In this document: piece by piece, positions 18,756 through 29,805 of the stretch
Layout of the letters: each line of letters starts with the position of its first letter
How positions within the stretch are numbered: position 1 is the stretch's first letter
Source: Pseudomonadota bacterium
Lineage (GTDB): Bacteria > Pseudomonadota > Gammaproteobacteria > Burkholderiales > Burkholderiaceae_D
Direction: 5' to 3'
DNA: 57,500 nt
Assembly (NCBI GenBank): GCA_021821365.1
Contig: JAKACN010000002.1
Location: forward strand, 1-57,500
The notes under the pieces: generated by a model
Told to the model about the DNA's origin: nothing
Seen by the model: the letters and a program-made list of their open reading frames with translations, nothing else
Database searches by the model: none
Made by a program: the position numbers and the translations under genes

Positions 18756-21539
18756 TTACTTCCGAACCGGCAATTCCTGCTGCGCGATCAGCGCGACCGG
18801 CAGCAGCGACAATGCATCCCGTAGCAGCAGGCGGCCGGCTTCGATGGATGCCGGCCTGCCGGTGAGGATGTCGGTGGGCGCCTCCGTCGCATCCGGCAGC
18901 AGTACCGCGGTGTCCTCCCATGCCTCGGCGGGTATCACGGGCATGCGCTGGCCGGCCAGGAGCGCGCAGGGAAGATGCGCGGCGATCACGATGATCGAGC
19001 GGTCCTGGTGGCGGCGCATGAACGCGATCGCGTGCGTCGCATACGCGCCTTTCACTTCCAGCGGCAGGTAGTCGCCGAGCGCGAACAGTTCCGGAAACTG
19101 CGCGCGGTAGTTCAGCGTGTGGCGGATGACCTGCTGCTTCACGATGCCGCTTTCCCAGCCCTCCATCCCGGCGAGCAGCGGCGCCGCTTCCCGCATCGCC
19201 CTCTCGCGGTCTGCGTAATCGACCGGCCTGCGATTGTCGGGGTCGACCAGGCTGAAATCCCAGAAGTCGGTTCCCTGGTACAGATCGGGCACACCCGGCG
19301 CGGTCATGCGCAGCACGATCTGCACGAGGCTCTTGACCGCGCCGGCGGGAATGAGCCGTTCGAGCCAGTCGAGGAAGCCTGGCAGGAACAGATTGTCGGG
19401 GCCGGGCGTGAGGATCGCCTGCAGGAATGCGCTGCATGTCGCTTCGTATTCCTCGTTCGGCAGTACCCAGTCGCTCACCTGCTTGGCCTCGCGCAGGGCC
19501 TTGGTCTGCCAGCCATCGACACGCTCCGCAAAACGCCGCAGGCCTGCCGCATCCTCCGCCGACAGGCCGATGGGCCATGCGCCGGCAAGGGTCTGGTACA
19601 GCATCAGTTCGTCGGCGGGTTGCGGCTTGGCCATGCCGGGCGGTTGCAGCTGCATCCATTCGCGTACCGCGTCGCCCCACGCCTCCGGCATTTCGCTCAG
19701 CGCGGCAAGGCGGGCGCGCACGTCTTCGCCGCGCTTGTGGTCATGCGTCGCGGTGGCGAGCATCGCATGCGGGAATTGCTGCGCGCGCTGCATGCAGGCC
19801 TCATGGAAGGCTTGAACCGGCAGAGAGAAACGGCCGGGATCGGCGCCCACTTCGTTGCGCGACAGCAGGCGTCCGTAGCGGTAGAACGCGGTGTCCTCGA
19901 CCGACTTCGCGGCCAGCGGCGGCGTCAGTTGCTGAAAGCGGGTGATGGCGGCCTGATGCAGGCGCCTCGCCCGCGTGTTGCCGTAATCGCGCGGCGCGTC
20001 GCCGCCGAGCCAGCGCGCCAGCATGTCGAGAAGAGGGACTTCGGTGCGCTCGACCGTATTGCGCGCCTGCTCCAGTGCGCGGTCGATGATGCACTGGTCG
20101 AGTTCGTCGCGCCCGTTCGCGTCAGCATAGGTGCGGTACACCGGAAAATGCACCAGCAGTTCGGCGAAGACGCGACGAATGGCGGCGAGCGAGAAATCGC
20201 GCGTGCGCAGATCGGTGCGCGCCACCGCGTGCAGGGCGCGCACCGCGCTTTCGAACTCGCCGGCAAGATTGTTCGCCAGCAGCTGCCGACGCGCCTGCCG
20301 CACTTCCTCCCCGAAGCCGCGCTGCAGCCCGCTTGTTTCGGACCACAGTGCATCGAGCGCCGCTTCACCCGCTCCGTCATGCAGCAGCGCACCGGCCTGG
20401 TCCATGAAGTCGTAGCCGGTGGTGCCGTCGATGCGCCAGTCGCTGCGCAAGCGCTCATCCGGCGCAAGAATCTTTTCCACGATCAGGTAGGCCGGCGCGG
20501 GCGGCAACTCGGGAGGACGTTGCGAACTCAGTGCTTCCAGCCGGGCGCGCAGCTTGCGGCAGTAGGCGCCGGGATCGGCCAGGCCGTCGACATGGTCGAT
20601 GCGCACGCCGTCGATCAGACCCTCGGTGTAGAGCCGGAAAATCAGCGCGTGCGTGGCTTCGAACACATCGTCCTGCTCCACGCGCACGCCGGCCAGGTCC
20701 GTCACTTCGAAGAAGCGCCGCCAGTTGATGCCGTCGGCGGCGCAACGCCACCACGCCAGGCGGTAATGCTGGCGTTCGAGCAGGCCGTGCAGCGCATCGA
20801 AGCCCTGCGGCGTCTCGACCGAAAAGGCGGCCAGCGCGGCATGCACGGCGCTCGCGCCTTCGCTGTCGCGATACAGCTCGCGCAGCAGGGCGTGGCCGGC
20901 ATCGGCTTGCTGCTGAGTCATTTCTCCATCGCCCCGCTCGAAAGCCTGGATCGCGGCGTCCAGCCGCGGGGCATCGGCGGCCCGCAGCACGCGCGGATAA
21001 TCCGCCGGCGCAATCGGAAAACGCTGCGCGTAGTAGCCGACGAACAGCTTGCCGCGCGCCGCATCGAACTGCAGCCTGATGTCGCCGGATGCCAGCGTGT
21101 CGCCGTAGGGCTGGCCGAGAAAGGGCGCGAGCAGCTTGCCGTGCAGGGTTTCGTCGGCGGGATGCCAGTCGATGTCGAACCAGCGCGCGTAGGGGCTGGC
21201 CTGCCCCCACTCCAGCACATGCTGCCACCACGGATTCTCGGTGCCGATGCCCATGTGGTTGGGCACGATGTCGAGGATCAGGCCCATGTTCGCCGCACGC
21301 AGGCGGGCGACGAAGCGGCGCAGGCCTTCCTCGCCGCCGAGCTCGGGGTTGATGTGCGTCGGATCGACGATGTCGTAGCCGTGCGTCGAGCCGCTGCGCG
21401 CGGTCAGGATCGGCGACGCGTAGACGTGACTGATGCCGAGTTCGTGGTAGTACGCCAGCGTCGCGGCAGCGTCGTCGAAGTTGAAGTCCTTGTGCAGTTG
21501 CAGGCGGACGGTGGCACGCGGTATCGACATCGGCGCCAT
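18756..21539 (-). CDS. treY: Malto-oligosyltrehalose synthase
   Basis: IPRATVRLQLHKDFNFDDAAATLAYYHELGISHVYASPILTARSGSTHGYDIVDPTHINPELGG; VPDLYQGTDFWDFSLVDPDNRRPVDY. Confidence 0.96.
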   Translation of the reverse strand: MAPMSIPRATVRLQLHKDFNFDDAAATLAYYHELGISHVYASPILTARSGSTHGYDIVDPTHINPELGGEEGLRRFVARLRAANMGLILDIVPNHMGIGTENPWWQHVLEWGQASPYARWFDIDWHPADETLHGKLLAPFLGQPYGDTLASGDIRLQFDAARGKLFVGYYAQRFPIAPADYPRVLRAADAPRLDAAIQAFERGDGEMTQQQADAGHALLRELYRDSEGASAVHAALAAFSVETPQGFDALHGLLERQHYRLAWWRCAADGINWRRFFEVTDLAGVRVEQDDVFEATHALIFRLYTEGLIDGVRIDHVDGLADPGAYCRKLRARLEALSSQRPPELPPAPAYLIVEKILAPDERLRSDWRIDGTTGYDFMDQAGALLHDGAGEAALDALWSETSGLQRGFGEEVRQARRQLLANNLAGEFESAVRALHAVARTDLRTRDFSLAAIRRVFAELLVHFPVYRTYADANGRDELDQCIIDRALEQARNTVERTEVPLLDMLARWLGGDAPRDYGNTRARRLHQAAITRFQQLTPPLAAKSVEDTAFYRYGRLLSRNEVGADPGRFSLPVQAFHEACMQRAQQFPHAMLATATHDHKRGEDVRARLAALSEMPEAWGDAVREWMQLQPPGMAKPQPADELMLYQTLAGAWPIGLSAEDAAGLRRFAERVDGWQTKALREAKQVSDWVLPNEEYEATCSAFLQAILTPGPDNLFLPGFLDWLERLIPAGAVKSLVQIVLRMTAPGVPDLYQGTDFWDFSLVDPDNRRPVDYADRERAMREAAPLLAGMEGWESGIVKQQVIRHTLNYRAQFPELFALGDYLPLEVKGAYATHAIAFMRRHQDRSIIVIAAHLPCALLAGQRMPVIPAEAWEDTAVLLPDATEAPTDILTGRPASIEAGRLLLRDALSLLPVALIAQQELPVRK

Positions 21540-23638
21540 CAGCTCTTCGTCCTGCAGGAGCGCGAGCGGTTGAGAATGGCAAGGCGCTTCGCGGCCGTGG
21601 GCGCATCGAGCAGCGCATCCACCGTTTGCGGCAGGCGGCGCCGCCAGTTCGGATGCGTGTCGATGGTGCCGGGAATATTGGGCTGCTCGGGCAGGCCGAG
21701 CGCATCCTCGATGGGCAGCATGACCAGCGGCGCGGGCGTGGCGGCAATGAAGCCGGTCACGTCGTCGAGCGGCGCGGCATCGGCGCGGCCTTCGGGCGCG
21801 TTGCCGCTGCCGAAGCCGGCATCCTTCAGGCTCTGCCACATGGCCTTGCGCTCGTGCTCGCGCTGCTGCCGCACGTTCGCTTCGCTTCTGCCGCGTTCGA
21901 GCAGATCGAGCTGCGCCGCCCAGTCGATGTCACGCCCCTGCCACCAGCCTGCGATGGTGGGCAGATCATGCGTGGTGGTGGTGGCGATGGCGTCGCCCGA
22001 CCATTCGCCGGGGCTGAGGAAGCGGCCGCTGTGCTGCTGGAACAGCAATACGCGGATGCCGAGCAGGCCGTGTTCCGCGATGATGCGCTCGAAGCCGGGC
22101 GGCACGGTGCCGAGGTCTTCGCCGATGACGATGGCGCGATGCCGCCACGACTCCAGCGCAATCAGGTGCAGCAGGTCGTACATCGGGTATTTCAGGTAGG
22201 CGCCATGCTCGGGCGATTCGCCCTGCGGCACCAGCCACAGGCGGCTCAGGCCGAGCACGTGGTCGATGCGCACGCCGCCCGCGTGGGCGAAGGCGGCGCG
22301 CAGCATTTCGATGTAGGCGCCGAAGCCCCTGGCCTTCATCGCCTGCGGCGAGAATGCGCCGAGGCCCCAGCTCTGGCCGCGCGTGTTGAGCACATCCGGC
22401 GGCGCACCGACCGACAGCCCGTTGATGATTTCCGCCTGCCGGCTCCATGCCTGGCTGCCGCCGTTGTCGGCGCCGACGGCAAGGTCCGAGATCAGGCCGA
22501 TCGGCATGCCGGCCTCGCGCGCATCCTTTTGCGCGCCGGACAGTCCGCGCGCCGCCTGCCATTGCAGGAACTCATGGAAGGCCACTTCCTGCGCATGCGC
22601 ATGGGCGAATTCCTCCACCGCGGTGCCGCGCGGATTGCGCAGGCCCTCCGGCCAGGTGCGCCAGTCGCCGCTTTCGCCGTTCGCCATCCGCCACGCATGC
22701 AAGGCTTCGAAGCGCGCATGGTCCTGCACCGCCGTGCCGCCCTGGGCGCGGAAGGCGGCGAATTCGGTCTGGTTGCCGGCGGCATTGAACTGTTCGTACA
22801 GGCGCCGCAGCACCATCAGGCGCAGCACGCCGGCCGCCGGCCAGTTGATGAATTCTTCCTGCTCCAGCCGCGCCATGTTGCTGGCGGCATCGTCGCCCAG
22901 CGAAGCCAGCGCCGTCGCCAGCGCGTCCCGTCCGAGCACGCTGGCCGGATCGATATGCAGCACGTTGAACTGCAGGCGGCTGGACGGGCTGTACGGGCTG
23001 AAGCGGGTCACGTCGGCACTGAACATGGCATGCACCGGGCTGATCGCGAGTGCCGCTGCACCATGTGCCGCCGCCGCACGCGCGAGCCGCGACAGGGCGG
23101 TGAAATCGCCGATGCCGCCGTCGCCCTGCCGGCGCAGGGAATAGAGTTGCACGCCGAGGCCCCACACGCGCGCGTCGCACTTGCCCTGCAAGGCATCCGC
23201 CACGCTGAAGCAGCGCTGCGGCGCAACCGCCAGCGTGATCTCGCGCTCGCCCGCCAGCAGCCGATGGTAGCCGTAACGGTCGATCGGCGGCAGTTCCACC
23301 GCGGCGGCACCGTCATCCGGAAAGCGGCCGTCGACACGCCCGCCGTTTTCCAGTTCGATCCGGTAGTTCTTTCCCGCGAATGCGCGCACGCCGGGCACGC
23401 GCAAGGGCTGGCCGACCACGCCGCTGACGAGCGGCGGCAGCACGTCCTCGCCCTGGATGTCGGCCAGCCGTCGATGGCTGTCGCGGCATTGCTCCTCGGT
23501 GGCGCAGGGCAGGCCGAGCGCATCCAGTATCGCCGCCAAGGCCTCCGGCGCGACCTGCATCTGCTCGCCCTTGGCGCTGGTCCATTCGCGCGCCAGTCCG
23601 GAGGCGCGCGCAAGATTGAAAACATCCACGTCATTCAT
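21539..23638 (-). CDS. malQ: 4-alpha-glucanotransferase (amylomaltase)
   Basis: MSADVTRFSPYSPSSRLQFNVLHIDP; GLISDLAVGADNGGSQAW; FGAYIEMLRAAFAHAGGVRIDHVLGLSRLWLVPQG; VIGEDLGTVPPGF. Confidence 0.95.
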   Translation of the reverse strand: MNDVDVFNLARASGLAREWTSAKGEQMQVAPEALAAILDALGLPCATEEQCRDSHRRLADIQGEDVLPPLVSGVVGQPLRVPGVRAFAGKNYRIELENGGRVDGRFPDDGAAAVELPPIDRYGYHRLLAGEREITLAVAPQRCFSVADALQGKCDARVWGLGVQLYSLRRQGDGGIGDFTALSRLARAAAAHGAAALAISPVHAMFSADVTRFSPYSPSSRLQFNVLHIDPASVLGRDALATALASLGDDAASNMARLEQEEFINWPAAGVLRLMVLRRLYEQFNAAGNQTEFAAFRAQGGTAVQDHARFEALHAWRMANGESGDWRTWPEGLRNPRGTAVEEFAHAHAQEVAFHEFLQWQAARGLSGAQKDAREAGMPIGLISDLAVGADNGGSQAWSRQAEIINGLSVGAPPDVLNTRGQSWGLGAFSPQAMKARGFGAYIEMLRAAFAHAGGVRIDHVLGLSRLWLVPQGESPEHGAYLKYPMYDLLHLIALESWRHRAIVIGEDLGTVPPGFERIIAEHGLLGIRVLLFQQHSGRFLSPGEWSGDAIATTTTHDLPTIAGWWQGRDIDWAAQLDLLERGRSEANVRQQREHERKAMWQSLKDAGFGSGNAPEGRADAAPLDDVTGFIAATPAPLVMLPIEDALGLPEQPNIPGTIDTHPNWRRRLPQTVDALLDAPTAAKRLAILNRSRSCRTKS

Positions 23639-25419
23639 GTCACAGACTCCAGCATGGCAATGCAGGCGCGGGCAGGCAATCTTCCCTGCGGCACGGCGTC
23701 GAGCACGCCTTCGGTTGCAAACAGGATGCGGCCGGCCTGCCCGTCGGATACATGCTCCGGCGTGACCGGCACCGGCGCGTCGGCAAGATTGATGGCAATC
23801 ATCAGCACCATGTCGCCGGCCATGCGCCAGCGTGCCCGCACCGCCGCGCGGCCGAGCACGTCGACGCCGAGCGCCTGCACGCCGCCCAGCCTTGGCATGA
23901 TCTCTTCGCGCCGCAGCGTCAGCAGGGTCGTGATCCAGTCGCGCCACGCCTGGGCGGTGCTGTCCTGCGCGCGCGGCATCGAATCAAGCCAGGTTTGCTG
24001 CGCGTTCGGATCGGGAATGCGCTCGCGCATGGCAGGATCGGAAAAGCCGGCGAAGCGCGCAAATTCCTGCCGGCGTCCCTCGCGCACGGCATCGGCCAGT
24101 TGCGGCGTGAGGTGGCTGGTGAAATACAGGAAGGGTTGTGTCGCGCCGATTTCCTCGCCCATGAACAACAACGGAATCTGCGGCGACAGCAGCAGCAGGG
24201 CATAGGCCGCGCGCAGCGCGTCCGGATGGGCGAGCGAGGTCAGCCGCTCGCCGAAGGCACGGTTGCCGACCTGATCGTGGTTCTGCAGGAAGGCGACGAA
24301 GGATGTCGGCGGCAGCTGCGCGCTCCGCTCGCCGCGCGGCTTTCCTTCACGGAAGGGCGAGGGCTCGCCCTGGTAGATGAAACCTTCGGCAAGCGCGCGG
24401 GCAAGCTTCTCGCCGGTCTGATTCGCATAATCCGCGTAATAGCCTTCGCGCTCGCCCGTCAGCAACACATGCAGCACATGATGCAGATCGTCGTTCCACT
24501 GCGCGTCGTACAGGCGTTGCGGCGCCAGCAGGCGCGCGGCGTTGTCGTCGTTTTCGAGCACCAGGTGCACATGGCGCGGCGGCGGGATGGCGGTGCGCAC
24601 GCGCTGCGCCAGTTCCACCAGGAAGTCCTTGTCGCTGATTGCATGCACCGCGTCGAACCGCAGTCCGTCAAAGCGGAATTCGGTGAGCCAGTACAGCGCG
24701 TTCTCGATGAAGAAGTCGCGCACCGGCTGCTTGCGGAAATCGATCGCCTGTCCCCAGGGTGTGTGGATATCGTCTCGGAAGAAGGCGCTGGCATAGCTGC
24801 CGAGGACATTGCCGTCCGGGCCGAAGTGGTTGTAGACCACGTCGAGGAAGACGCTGAGGCCGAGGCCGTGCGCGCTGTCGATCAATGCCTTGAGGTCGTC
24901 TGGCGCGCCGTAGGCCGCATCGGGTGCGTAGGGCAGCACGCCGTCGTAGCCCCAGTTCCGCGGGCCGGGGAAATCCGCCACCGGCATCAGCTCGATCGCG
25001 GTGATGCCCAACTGGGCCAGCGCAGGCAGCCGGCGCGTCACGCCGGCAAAGCCGTCGAGCAGGCCGGCATGCAGTTCGACCAGCACCGTTTCATGCCATG
25101 GGCGTCCCGGCCAGTCCGTGTTCACCCAGCGATAGGATCGCGGGTCGCAGACGATGCTGGCGTCGTGCACGTCGCCGGCCTGCGCGCGCGATGCGGGGTC
25201 GGGTACGGAGAGTTCGTCGCTGATGCGGTAGCGGTACAGCGTTCCCGCGCCGCAGTCGGCTTCCGCTTCGAACCAGCCTTCGCCGTACGGCGTCATCGGT
25301 TGCGGCGCCCTGCCGCCGAGTTCCAGCGCGACCTGCCGACAATCAGGCGCCCACAGGCGGAAGCGGGTACGGTCGGGTGCGATCAATCGCGCGCCGAAGG
25401 AAGGTTCACAGCGTGACAT
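23635..25419 (-). CDS. treZ: Malto-oligosyltrehalose trehalohydrolase
   Basis: FRLWAPDCRQVALEL; HETVLVELHAGLL; VYNHFGPDGNVLGSYASAFFRDDIHTPWGQAIDF; LRFDAVHAISD; PLLFMGEEIGATQPFLYFTSH. Confidence 0.96.
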   Translation of the reverse strand: MSRCEPSFGARLIAPDRTRFRLWAPDCRQVALELGGRAPQPMTPYGEGWFEAEADCGAGTLYRYRISDELSVPDPASRAQAGDVHDASIVCDPRSYRWVNTDWPGRPWHETVLVELHAGLLDGFAGVTRRLPALAQLGITAIELMPVADFPGPRNWGYDGVLPYAPDAAYGAPDDLKALIDSAHGLGLSVFLDVVYNHFGPDGNVLGSYASAFFRDDIHTPWGQAIDFRKQPVRDFFIENALYWLTEFRFDGLRFDAVHAISDKDFLVELAQRVRTAIPPPRHVHLVLENDDNAARLLAPQRLYDAQWNDDLHHVLHVLLTGEREGYYADYANQTGEKLARALAEGFIYQGEPSPFREGKPRGERSAQLPPTSFVAFLQNHDQVGNRAFGERLTSLAHPDALRAAYALLLLSPQIPLLFMGEEIGATQPFLYFTSHLTPQLADAVREGRRQEFARFAGFSDPAMRERIPDPNAQQTWLDSMPRAQDSTAQAWRDWITTLLTLRREEIMPRLGGVQALGVDVLGRAAVRARWRMAGDMVLMIAINLADAPVPVTPEHVSDGQAGRILFATEGVLDAVPQGRLPARACIAMLESVT

Positions 25420-27544
25420 GGTCGGCCACCAGCAATACCGCGCTGTGCGCGGCGACAATGATCCTGTTCTGCTCCGGCTGCCGATGCGGCGCCGCGCCGC
25501 CGCGACCTGCGGTTTCCGCCGCGTCGAGCACGGCATGCCATTGCATGGCCGGCCGCGGCAGAATGAATTCGCGATCCTCGCCGGAAGCATTCAGCAGCAG
25601 CAGCGAGGCGGACACCTGCGCCGAATTGGCGTCCTGCCGCTCGCCGACGATGCGGCGCAGCGCGAGCAGTCGCCCTTCGGGGAAGTTCCACCGCTCCGGC
25701 GTCATCTCGCTGCCGGTCTCGTCGAACCAGCCGGTATCCGGCACGCCCTGCAGCGTGCGCGAACTGGCCGTGAGGAAGCGCGTGCTGCGCAGACTGGGTC
25801 GGGACAGGCGTGCGGCAATGCAATGGCGCGCGAAGTCGAACAGCGCCCGGCCAGCATCCGTCTTCGCCAGTTCCCAGTCGAACCAGGAGATCTCGTTGTC
25901 CTGGCAGTAGGGATTGTTGTTGCCGTACTGCGTGCGTCCGAATTCGTCGCCGCCGAGCAGCATCGGCGTGCCGTTGGAAAACATCATCGTCATCAGCATC
26001 GCGCGCTTGATGCGCTCCCGCGTGGCGCGGACCCCGGCATCCTCGGTCGGGCCTTCCGCGCCCCAATTGCTGCTGCGGTTGTCCTGGCTGCCGTCGCGGT
26101 TGTCCTCGCCGTTGGCCTCGTTGTACTTGCGGTTGTAGCTGACCATGTCCTGCAGCGTGAAGCCGTCGTGCGCGGTGACGAAATTCACCGACGACCATGC
26201 GCGCCGGCGATGATGGTTGAACAGGTCGGCGGAGCCGAGCAGGCGCGCTGCGATTGCGCCGCGCATGCCGGCATCGCCGCGCCAGAAACTGCGCACGTCG
26301 TCGCGGAAGCGATCGTTCCATTCCGCGATGCCGGCCGGGTGGTTGCCGACCTGGTAGCCGCCCGGGCCGATGTCCCACGGTTCGGAGATCAGCTTGACCT
26401 GCGACAGCACCGGGTCCTGCAGCAGCGCGTCGAAGAAGCCGCTGCCGGGATCGAAGCCGTAGTGCTCGCGGCCGAGGGTTGCGCCAAGATCGAAGCGGAA
26501 GCCGTCGACATGGAATTCCGTCACCCAGTAGCGCAGCGAATCCATCACCATCTGGATCACGCGCGGATGCGACAGGTTGAGCGTGTTGCCGCAACCGGTG
26601 TCGTTGACGAGATGGCGATGGTTGCCGGCCTGCAGGCGGTAGTAGCTGGCATTGTCGAAGCCGCGGAAGGAAATGGTCGGGCCGAGTTCGCTCTCCTCGC
26701 AGGTGTGGTTGTAGACGACGTCGAGGATCACTTCGATACCCGCGCCGTGCAGTTGCCGTATCGCATGGCGCAGCTCATCCGGCGAACCGTCGGCAAGGTA
26801 GCGCGGTTCGGGCGCGAAGTAGGCCATGGTGTTGTAGCCCCAGTAATTGCTGAGGCCGTTCATCACGAGCCGGCGGTCTTGCAGGTAGGCGAACACGGGT
26901 AACAATTCCAGCGCGGTAATGCCGAGGCGCGACAGGTAGTCGATCACGAACGGATTGGCGAGCGCGGCAAAGGTTCCGCGTTCGCGCGGCGGGATGCGTT
27001 CCGCCAGCATGGTGAGGCCGCGCACATGCGCTTCATAAATGACGGTTTTTTCCCACGGCACATGGGGCGGACGGTCGCCGTGCCAGTTGAAGGCGGTATC
27101 GGTGACGACCGCTTTCGGCACGGCCCAGGCGCTGTCGCGGCGGTCGAAGGACAGGTCGGCTTTCGGCGAATGGACGCGGTAACCGAACAACGCGTCGGTC
27201 CAGCGCACATGGCCATGCAGCTGCTTCGCATACGGATCGAGCAGCAGCTTGTTGGGATTGAAGCGATGCCCGTGCTCGGGCCGGTACGGCCCGTAGGCGC
27301 GGAAGCCGTAGAGCGCGCCGGCATGCACGCCCGCGAGATAGCCATGCCACACTTCGTTGGTGCATTCCGGCAGCGGAATGCGCGCGATCTCGTGCCGCCC
27401 TTCCGCATCGAACAGGCAGACCTCGACCTTGACGGCATGCGCGGAAAAAACGGCGAAATTGGTCCCGAATCCATCGTAGCTTGCGCCCAGGTGAATCGGT
27501 GAGCCGGGCCTGATGGGTGGCAATGGAAGCTGGACGCTCGCCAT
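25406..27544 (-). CDS. glgX: Glycogen debranching enzyme GlgX (copy 1, inside operon)
   Basis: LGASYDGFGTNFAVFSAHAVKVEVCLFD; VIYEAHVRGLT; DVVYNHTCEESELGPTISFRGFDNASYY; GDEFGRTQYGNNNPYCQDNEISWFDW. Confidence 0.96.
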   Translation of the reverse strand: MASVQLPLPPIRPGSPIHLGASYDGFGTNFAVFSAHAVKVEVCLFDAEGRHEIARIPLPECTNEVWHGYLAGVHAGALYGFRAYGPYRPEHGHRFNPNKLLLDPYAKQLHGHVRWTDALFGYRVHSPKADLSFDRRDSAWAVPKAVVTDTAFNWHGDRPPHVPWEKTVIYEAHVRGLTMLAERIPPRERGTFAALANPFVIDYLSRLGITALELLPVFAYLQDRRLVMNGLSNYWGYNTMAYFAPEPRYLADGSPDELRHAIRQLHGAGIEVILDVVYNHTCEESELGPTISFRGFDNASYYRLQAGNHRHLVNDTGCGNTLNLSHPRVIQMVMDSLRYWVTEFHVDGFRFDLGATLGREHYGFDPGSGFFDALLQDPVLSQVKLISEPWDIGPGGYQVGNHPAGIAEWNDRFRDDVRSFWRGDAGMRGAIAARLLGSADLFNHHRRRAWSSVNFVTAHDGFTLQDMVSYNRKYNEANGEDNRDGSQDNRSSNWGAEGPTEDAGVRATRERIKRAMLMTMMFSNGTPMLLGGDEFGRTQYGNNNPYCQDNEISWFDWELAKTDAGRALFDFARHCIAARLSRPSLRSTRFLTASSRTLQGVPDTGWFDETGSEMTPERWNFPEGRLLALRRIVGERQDANSAQVSASLLLLNASGEDREFILPRPAMQWHAVLDAAETAGRGGAAPHRQPEQNRIIVAAHSAVLLVADHVTL

Positions 27545-27546
27545 GC

Positions 27547-29805
27547 TTAACCTGGTTTAAGGATGAGCGCCGACAGCGGCGGCAATGTCAGCAGGAGCGA
27601 CTGTTGCTTGCCGTGGCTGGCCACCGGTTCGCTGCCGACCGCGCCCGCGTTGCCGAGGCCGGAACCGCCGTAGACGGCGGCATCGGTGTTCAGCAATTCC
27701 CGCCAAACTGCCGGCGTGCGCGGATCGTGCGAGGGTACGCCGATGCGATAGGCCTCGCGCGGCACCGGGGTCATGTTCAGCACCACCAGCAGCGGGGCAT
27801 CTTCCGCTTCGCCCTTGCGCAACCAGGCGAACACGCTGTTGCCGCTGTCGTCGCCGATCACCCACTCGAAGCCTTCATGCGAGACATCCTTGCGATGCAG
27901 CGCCGGCTCGCTCGCATAGAGCCGGTTGAGGTCGCGCACCAGGCGCTGCACGCCGCGATGCGCGGGGCTGTCCAGCAGGTTCCAGCCCGGCGATCCGTCG
28001 TGGTTCCACTCCGAGTCCTGCCCGAACTCGCAGCCCATGAAGAGCAGCTTCTTGCCGGGATGGGTCCACATCATGCCGAGATAGGCGCGCAGGTTGGCGA
28101 GGCGCTGCCACTGGTCGCCAGGCATGCGGCCGAGCAGCGATCCCTTGCCGTGCACCACTTCGTCATGCGAGATCGGCAGGATGAAGCGTTCCGACCAGGC
28201 GTACACCAGGCCGAAGGTGAGGTCGTTGTGGTGATGCTGACGGTATAGCGGGTCGGTGCCGATGTAGCGCAGCGTATCGTGCATCCACCCCATGTTCCAC
28301 TTGTAGTTGAAGCCGAGGCCACCTTCGGAAACCGGCACCGAGACGCCCGGCCAGGCAGTCGATTCCTCGGCGATGGTGATCGCGCCGGGACAGCGTTCCT
28401 CGATCACCTGGTTGAGATGGCGCAGGAAACCGATCGCTTCCAGGTTCTCGCGGCCGCCGTAAATGTTGGGAACCCATTCGCCTTCCTTGCGGCTGTAGTC
28501 GCGGTAGAGCATCGAGGCCACGGCGTCGACGCGCAGGCCGTCGACGTGGAAATGCTCCAGCCACTCCAGCGCGCTGGCGATCAGGAAGCCGGACACCTCG
28601 TTGCGCCCGAGGTTGTAGATCATGGTGTTCCAGTCCTGGTGGTACCCCTCGCGCGGGTCCTGGTGTTCGTACAGCGCGGTGCCGTCGAAGCGCGCCAGGC
28701 CGTGCTGGTCGGCCGGGAAATGCGCCGGTACCCAGTCGAGGATCACGCCCAGCCCGGCCGCGTGGCAACGATCGACGAAGGAGGCGAAGGCGGCCGGCGT
28801 GCCGAAGCGCGCGCTGGGCGCGAACAGGCCGAGCGGCTGGTAGCCCCAGGAGCCGCCGAAGGGATGCTCCATGATCGGCAGGAACTCGACGTGCGTGAAG
28901 CCCATGCCGAGCGCGTACGGAATCAGCCGGTCGCCCATCTCATGCCAGTTCAGGTTGCGCCCGCCGTCCTCTAATATGCGCAACCAGGAGCCGGGATGCA
29001 CTTCATAAATCGAGATCGGCGCATCGGGGCGGTGCCGCCTGGCGCGGCTCGCCATCCAGGCCTCGTCGCTCCATGCGAACGGCGTATCGGAAGCGACCAC
29101 CGATACCGTCGACGGCGGCGCCTCGGTGGCGCGCGCCACCGGGTCGGATTTGAGCGGCAGCAGGTTGCCGTCCGGCCCGACGATCTCGTACTGGTAGCGC
29201 GCTCCCGGACCGATGCGCGGAATGAACAATTCCCACACGCCGGCGTCATGCCGCAAGCGCATCGGATGCCGCCGCCCATCCCACAGGTTGAAGTCGCCGA
29301 CCACCGACACGCGCTGCGCGCTCGGCGCCCATACCGCGAAGCGGGTGCCGGCCACACCGCCAATGGTCATCGGATTGGCGCCGAGGCAGCGGCCGAGTTC
29401 GCGGTGCCTGCCTTCAGCCAGCAGGTGCAGATCGAGTTCACCGAGCAGCATGCCGAAGCTGTATGGGTCCTCGGTGTAGCTCACGTGCTCGCCGCTTTCA
29501 TCCTCGGGCCAGGTGATGCGCAGCAGGTACGGCATACCGGCCGGCAGCGTCGGCGCGCTGCTGACGAAGAAGCCGCTGTGGTGCAGGTTGTAGAGGGAAT
29601 CGACCACCTCGCCGGCGCCATCGCCGCGTTTGTCTCTCGTCATCACATCCACCGCCCAGGCGCCTGGCTGGAAGGTGCGCACCATCGCCCTGTCGCCTTC
29701 GGGATGCGGCCCGAGCAGCGCGAACGGATCGCGCACGCGGCCGTGCAGCAGCGCCTCGACACTTTCCATGTCGATGTCCGGGAATTCTTCGATCTGCTCA
29801 GTCAT
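27547..29805 (-). CDS. glgB: 1,4-alpha-glucan branching enzyme
   Basis: [88 protein letters not shown]. Confidence 0.97.
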   Translation of the reverse strand: MTEQIEEFPDIDMESVEALLHGRVRDPFALLGPHPEGDRAMVRTFQPGAWAVDVMTRDKRGDGAGEVVDSLYNLHHSGFFVSSAPTLPAGMPYLLRITWPEDESGEHVSYTEDPYSFGMLLGELDLHLLAEGRHRELGRCLGANPMTIGGVAGTRFAVWAPSAQRVSVVGDFNLWDGRRHPMRLRHDAGVWELFIPRIGPGARYQYEIVGPDGNLLPLKSDPVARATEAPPSTVSVVASDTPFAWSDEAWMASRARRHRPDAPISIYEVHPGSWLRILEDGGRNLNWHEMGDRLIPYALGMGFTHVEFLPIMEHPFGGSWGYQPLGLFAPSARFGTPAAFASFVDRCHAAGLGVILDWVPAHFPADQHGLARFDGTALYEHQDPREGYHQDWNTMIYNLGRNEVSGFLIASALEWLEHFHVDGLRVDAVASMLYRDYSRKEGEWVPNIYGGRENLEAIGFLRHLNQVIEERCPGAITIAEESTAWPGVSVPVSEGGLGFNYKWNMGWMHDTLRYIGTDPLYRQHHHNDLTFGLVYAWSERFILPISHDEVVHGKGSLLGRMPGDQWQRLANLRAYLGMMWTHPGKKLLFMGCEFGQDSEWNHDGSPGWNLLDSPAHRGVQRLVRDLNRLYASEPALHRKDVSHEGFEWVIGDDSGNSVFAWLRKGEAEDAPLLVVLNMTPVPREAYRIGVPSHDPRTPAVWRELLNTDAAVYGGSGLGNAGAVGSEPVASHGKQQSLLLTLPPLSALILKPG

